From NCBI GenBank assembly GCA_011042035.1, contig DQZA01000085.1, positions 1 through 6,596 of the forward strand: DNA of 6,596 nt, in the 5' to 3' direction. The stretch is from Desulfobacteraceae bacterium. GTDB lineage: Bacteria > Desulfobacterota > DSM-4660 > Desulfatiglandales > Desulfatiglandaceae. The translations under genes were made by a program, and so were the position numbers. This document shows positions 5,649 through 6,596 of this stretch, one piece after another (the stretch's first letter is position 1; every line of letters begins with the position of its first letter). Below the pieces are notes generated by a model. The model was not told the origin of the DNA. It ran no database searches and was given only the letters and a program-made list of their open reading frames with translations.

Positions 5649-6596
5649 ACCAGGCTCACCCTTATCTCGTTCGGCTCCACAGAAACGTCGGTAAGGACGG
5701 AGGCTACCCTCGCCCCGGTTATCCTTTCCAGATACCGTAGGCCCTTATTCTTATAGCCTAGCAGGAACGATAGATCCTTCGGATTGACACTTACATGAAT
5801 GCTCCTGCCTTCAAGACCATCAGGAACGCCTTGGGCAATTTTGTTCTGGTAGACACGGGCACGAACAAGTTCGCCAAAAGACGGATGCCATGGTCCTGCT
5901 ACCACTTGCCCCTCCTGAAGCAATGTAGGAGAACTCATAAGACCGATTCTTATTACGGGGATTCCCTCTTCCTCAAAACGAGACACCGCTTCAGCACAAA
6001 TGTCCAGCGCATCTTCAAGGCTAAGAGGCGTGTAACGTCCGCTTCTATACATTTCCGCGAGCTTGGTGCCCTCAATAACGATTGTAGGATAAAGCCGCAC
6101 GAAGTCTGGTCTCAGCTCTATGGTCTTCATCACCGTTTGTTGGAAGGACTCTTTTGTCTCGTGCGGAAGCCCAGGCATCAACTGGATTCCCACAGAAAAA
6201 CCTGCGCTCCTCAATTTTCGAAGCCCATCAATGGTATCCTGGACTGTATGGCCCCTGTTAGCTGCCGCCAACACCCGGTCGTCAAGTGACTGGGCACCCA
6301 GCTCAACTGTCTTGACCCAGTACGATTTCATCAACTCAATTCGGTCTGGGGCAAGAGAATCTGGCCGGGTGGATATCCTGATAGATTCGAAGTACCCTTC
6401 TTCAATAAAAGGCTTCACCGCCTTCAATAACTCCACCATTTTTGTTAGTGGTAAGCGTGTAAATGTTCCACCATAAAAGGCCACCTGAGCATGCTTGGAG
6501 CCATTATACTTCTTTGATTTAATCGCTTGCCAGAGAGTTTTGGATACAGCTTCAGGACCAGGAATCCCCGGAGATTGTGAAGTGATTTTTGGCTGC
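5645..6596 (-). CDS. Elp3-like radical SAM protein, N-terminus cut by window edge
   Basis: The reading frame stays open to the right edge, so the start and the cluster-binding cysteines lie outside; 316 residues are visible. GGTF (visible residues 42-45, within AFYGGTF) is the SAM-contacting motif of the Elp3/HemN/MiaB-type barrel. It is followed by STRPDSL, VELGAQSLDD, the RGHT segment and GIQLMPGLPHET, all characteristic of bacterial Elp3-like proteins. The last 80 or so residues form a C-terminal domain with HPSFGELVRARVY; there is no acetyltransferase domain as in eukaryotic or archaeal Elp3. The GTG at 6484 is an internal valine codon, not the start. The gene overlaps era by 4 bp, so both are one operon. 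Elp3 itself modifies wobble uridines in tRNA; the role of these shorter bacterial relatives is not established, but coupling to era hints at RNA or translation-related work. Confidence 0.88.
   Translation of the reverse strand, partial: QPKITSQSPGIPGPEAVSKTLWQAIKSKKYNGSKHAQVAFYGGTFTRLPLTKMVELLKAVKPFIEEGYFESIRISTRPDSLAPDRIELMKSYWVKTVELGAQSLDDRVLAAANRGHTVQDTIDGLRKLRSAGFSVGIQLMPGLPHETKESFQQTVMKTIELRPDFVRLYPTIVIEGTKLAEMYRSGRYTPLSLEDALDICAEAVSRFEEEGIPVIRIGLMSSPTLLQEGQVVAGPWHPSFGELVRARVYQNKIAQGVPDGLEGRSIHVSVNPKDLSFLLGYKNKGLRYLERITGARVASVLTDVSVEPNEIRVSLV

Noticed and set aside
5795..6289. 164-codon plus-strand ORF opposite the Elp3-like gene
   Set aside because: It is antisense to a clearly conserved protein, has no recognisable domain and no ribosome site; a shadow of the real frame.

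Overview
The window reads as chromosomal DNA of a Gram-negative bacterium, most likely a deltaproteobacterium-type sulfur/metal-cycling lineage (Desulfobacterota). This rests on protein style (two radical SAM enzymes, a membrane histidine kinase paired with an NtrC-type sigma-54 activator) and moderate GC by eye. It is an inference, not a firm assignment.

Layout: (1) 38-1351, minus: an uncharacterised radical SAM protein with an N-terminal extension of about 190 residues and a good sigma-70-like promoter at 1399-1427. (2) 1352-1657: a divergent intergenic region holding that promoter and a hairpin-rich, MITE-like repeat (about 1466-1638). (3) 1658-4477, plus: a two-gene operon for a membrane histidine kinase and a sigma-54-dependent response regulator. 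(4) 4478-4763: a compact regulatory region. Two related 18-bp sites lie directly behind the regulator gene, followed by a possible IHF site, a near-consensus sigma-54 promoter (TTGGCAGGCATCTTGCAT) pointing right, then about 70 nt ending in a perfect 18-bp inverted repeat. (5) 4764-6596, minus: era, preceded with an ATGA overlap by an Elp3-like radical SAM gene that runs off the right edge.

The most notable point is region 4. A sigma-54 activator gene is followed at once by what look like its own enhancer sites and a sigma-54 promoter with no protein-coding gene downstream on that strand, because era is convergent. The simplest reading is a short regulatory RNA (about 4696-4766) with a CU-rich, anti-Shine-Dalgarno-like single-stranded segment and a terminal hairpin. 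Kinase, activator and RNA would then form one self-contained signalling cassette, analogous in layout to LuxO with its adjacent Qrr RNA in vibrios. The promoter match is seen in the sequence. The RNA, its targets and the binding of the regulator to the paired sites are inferred.
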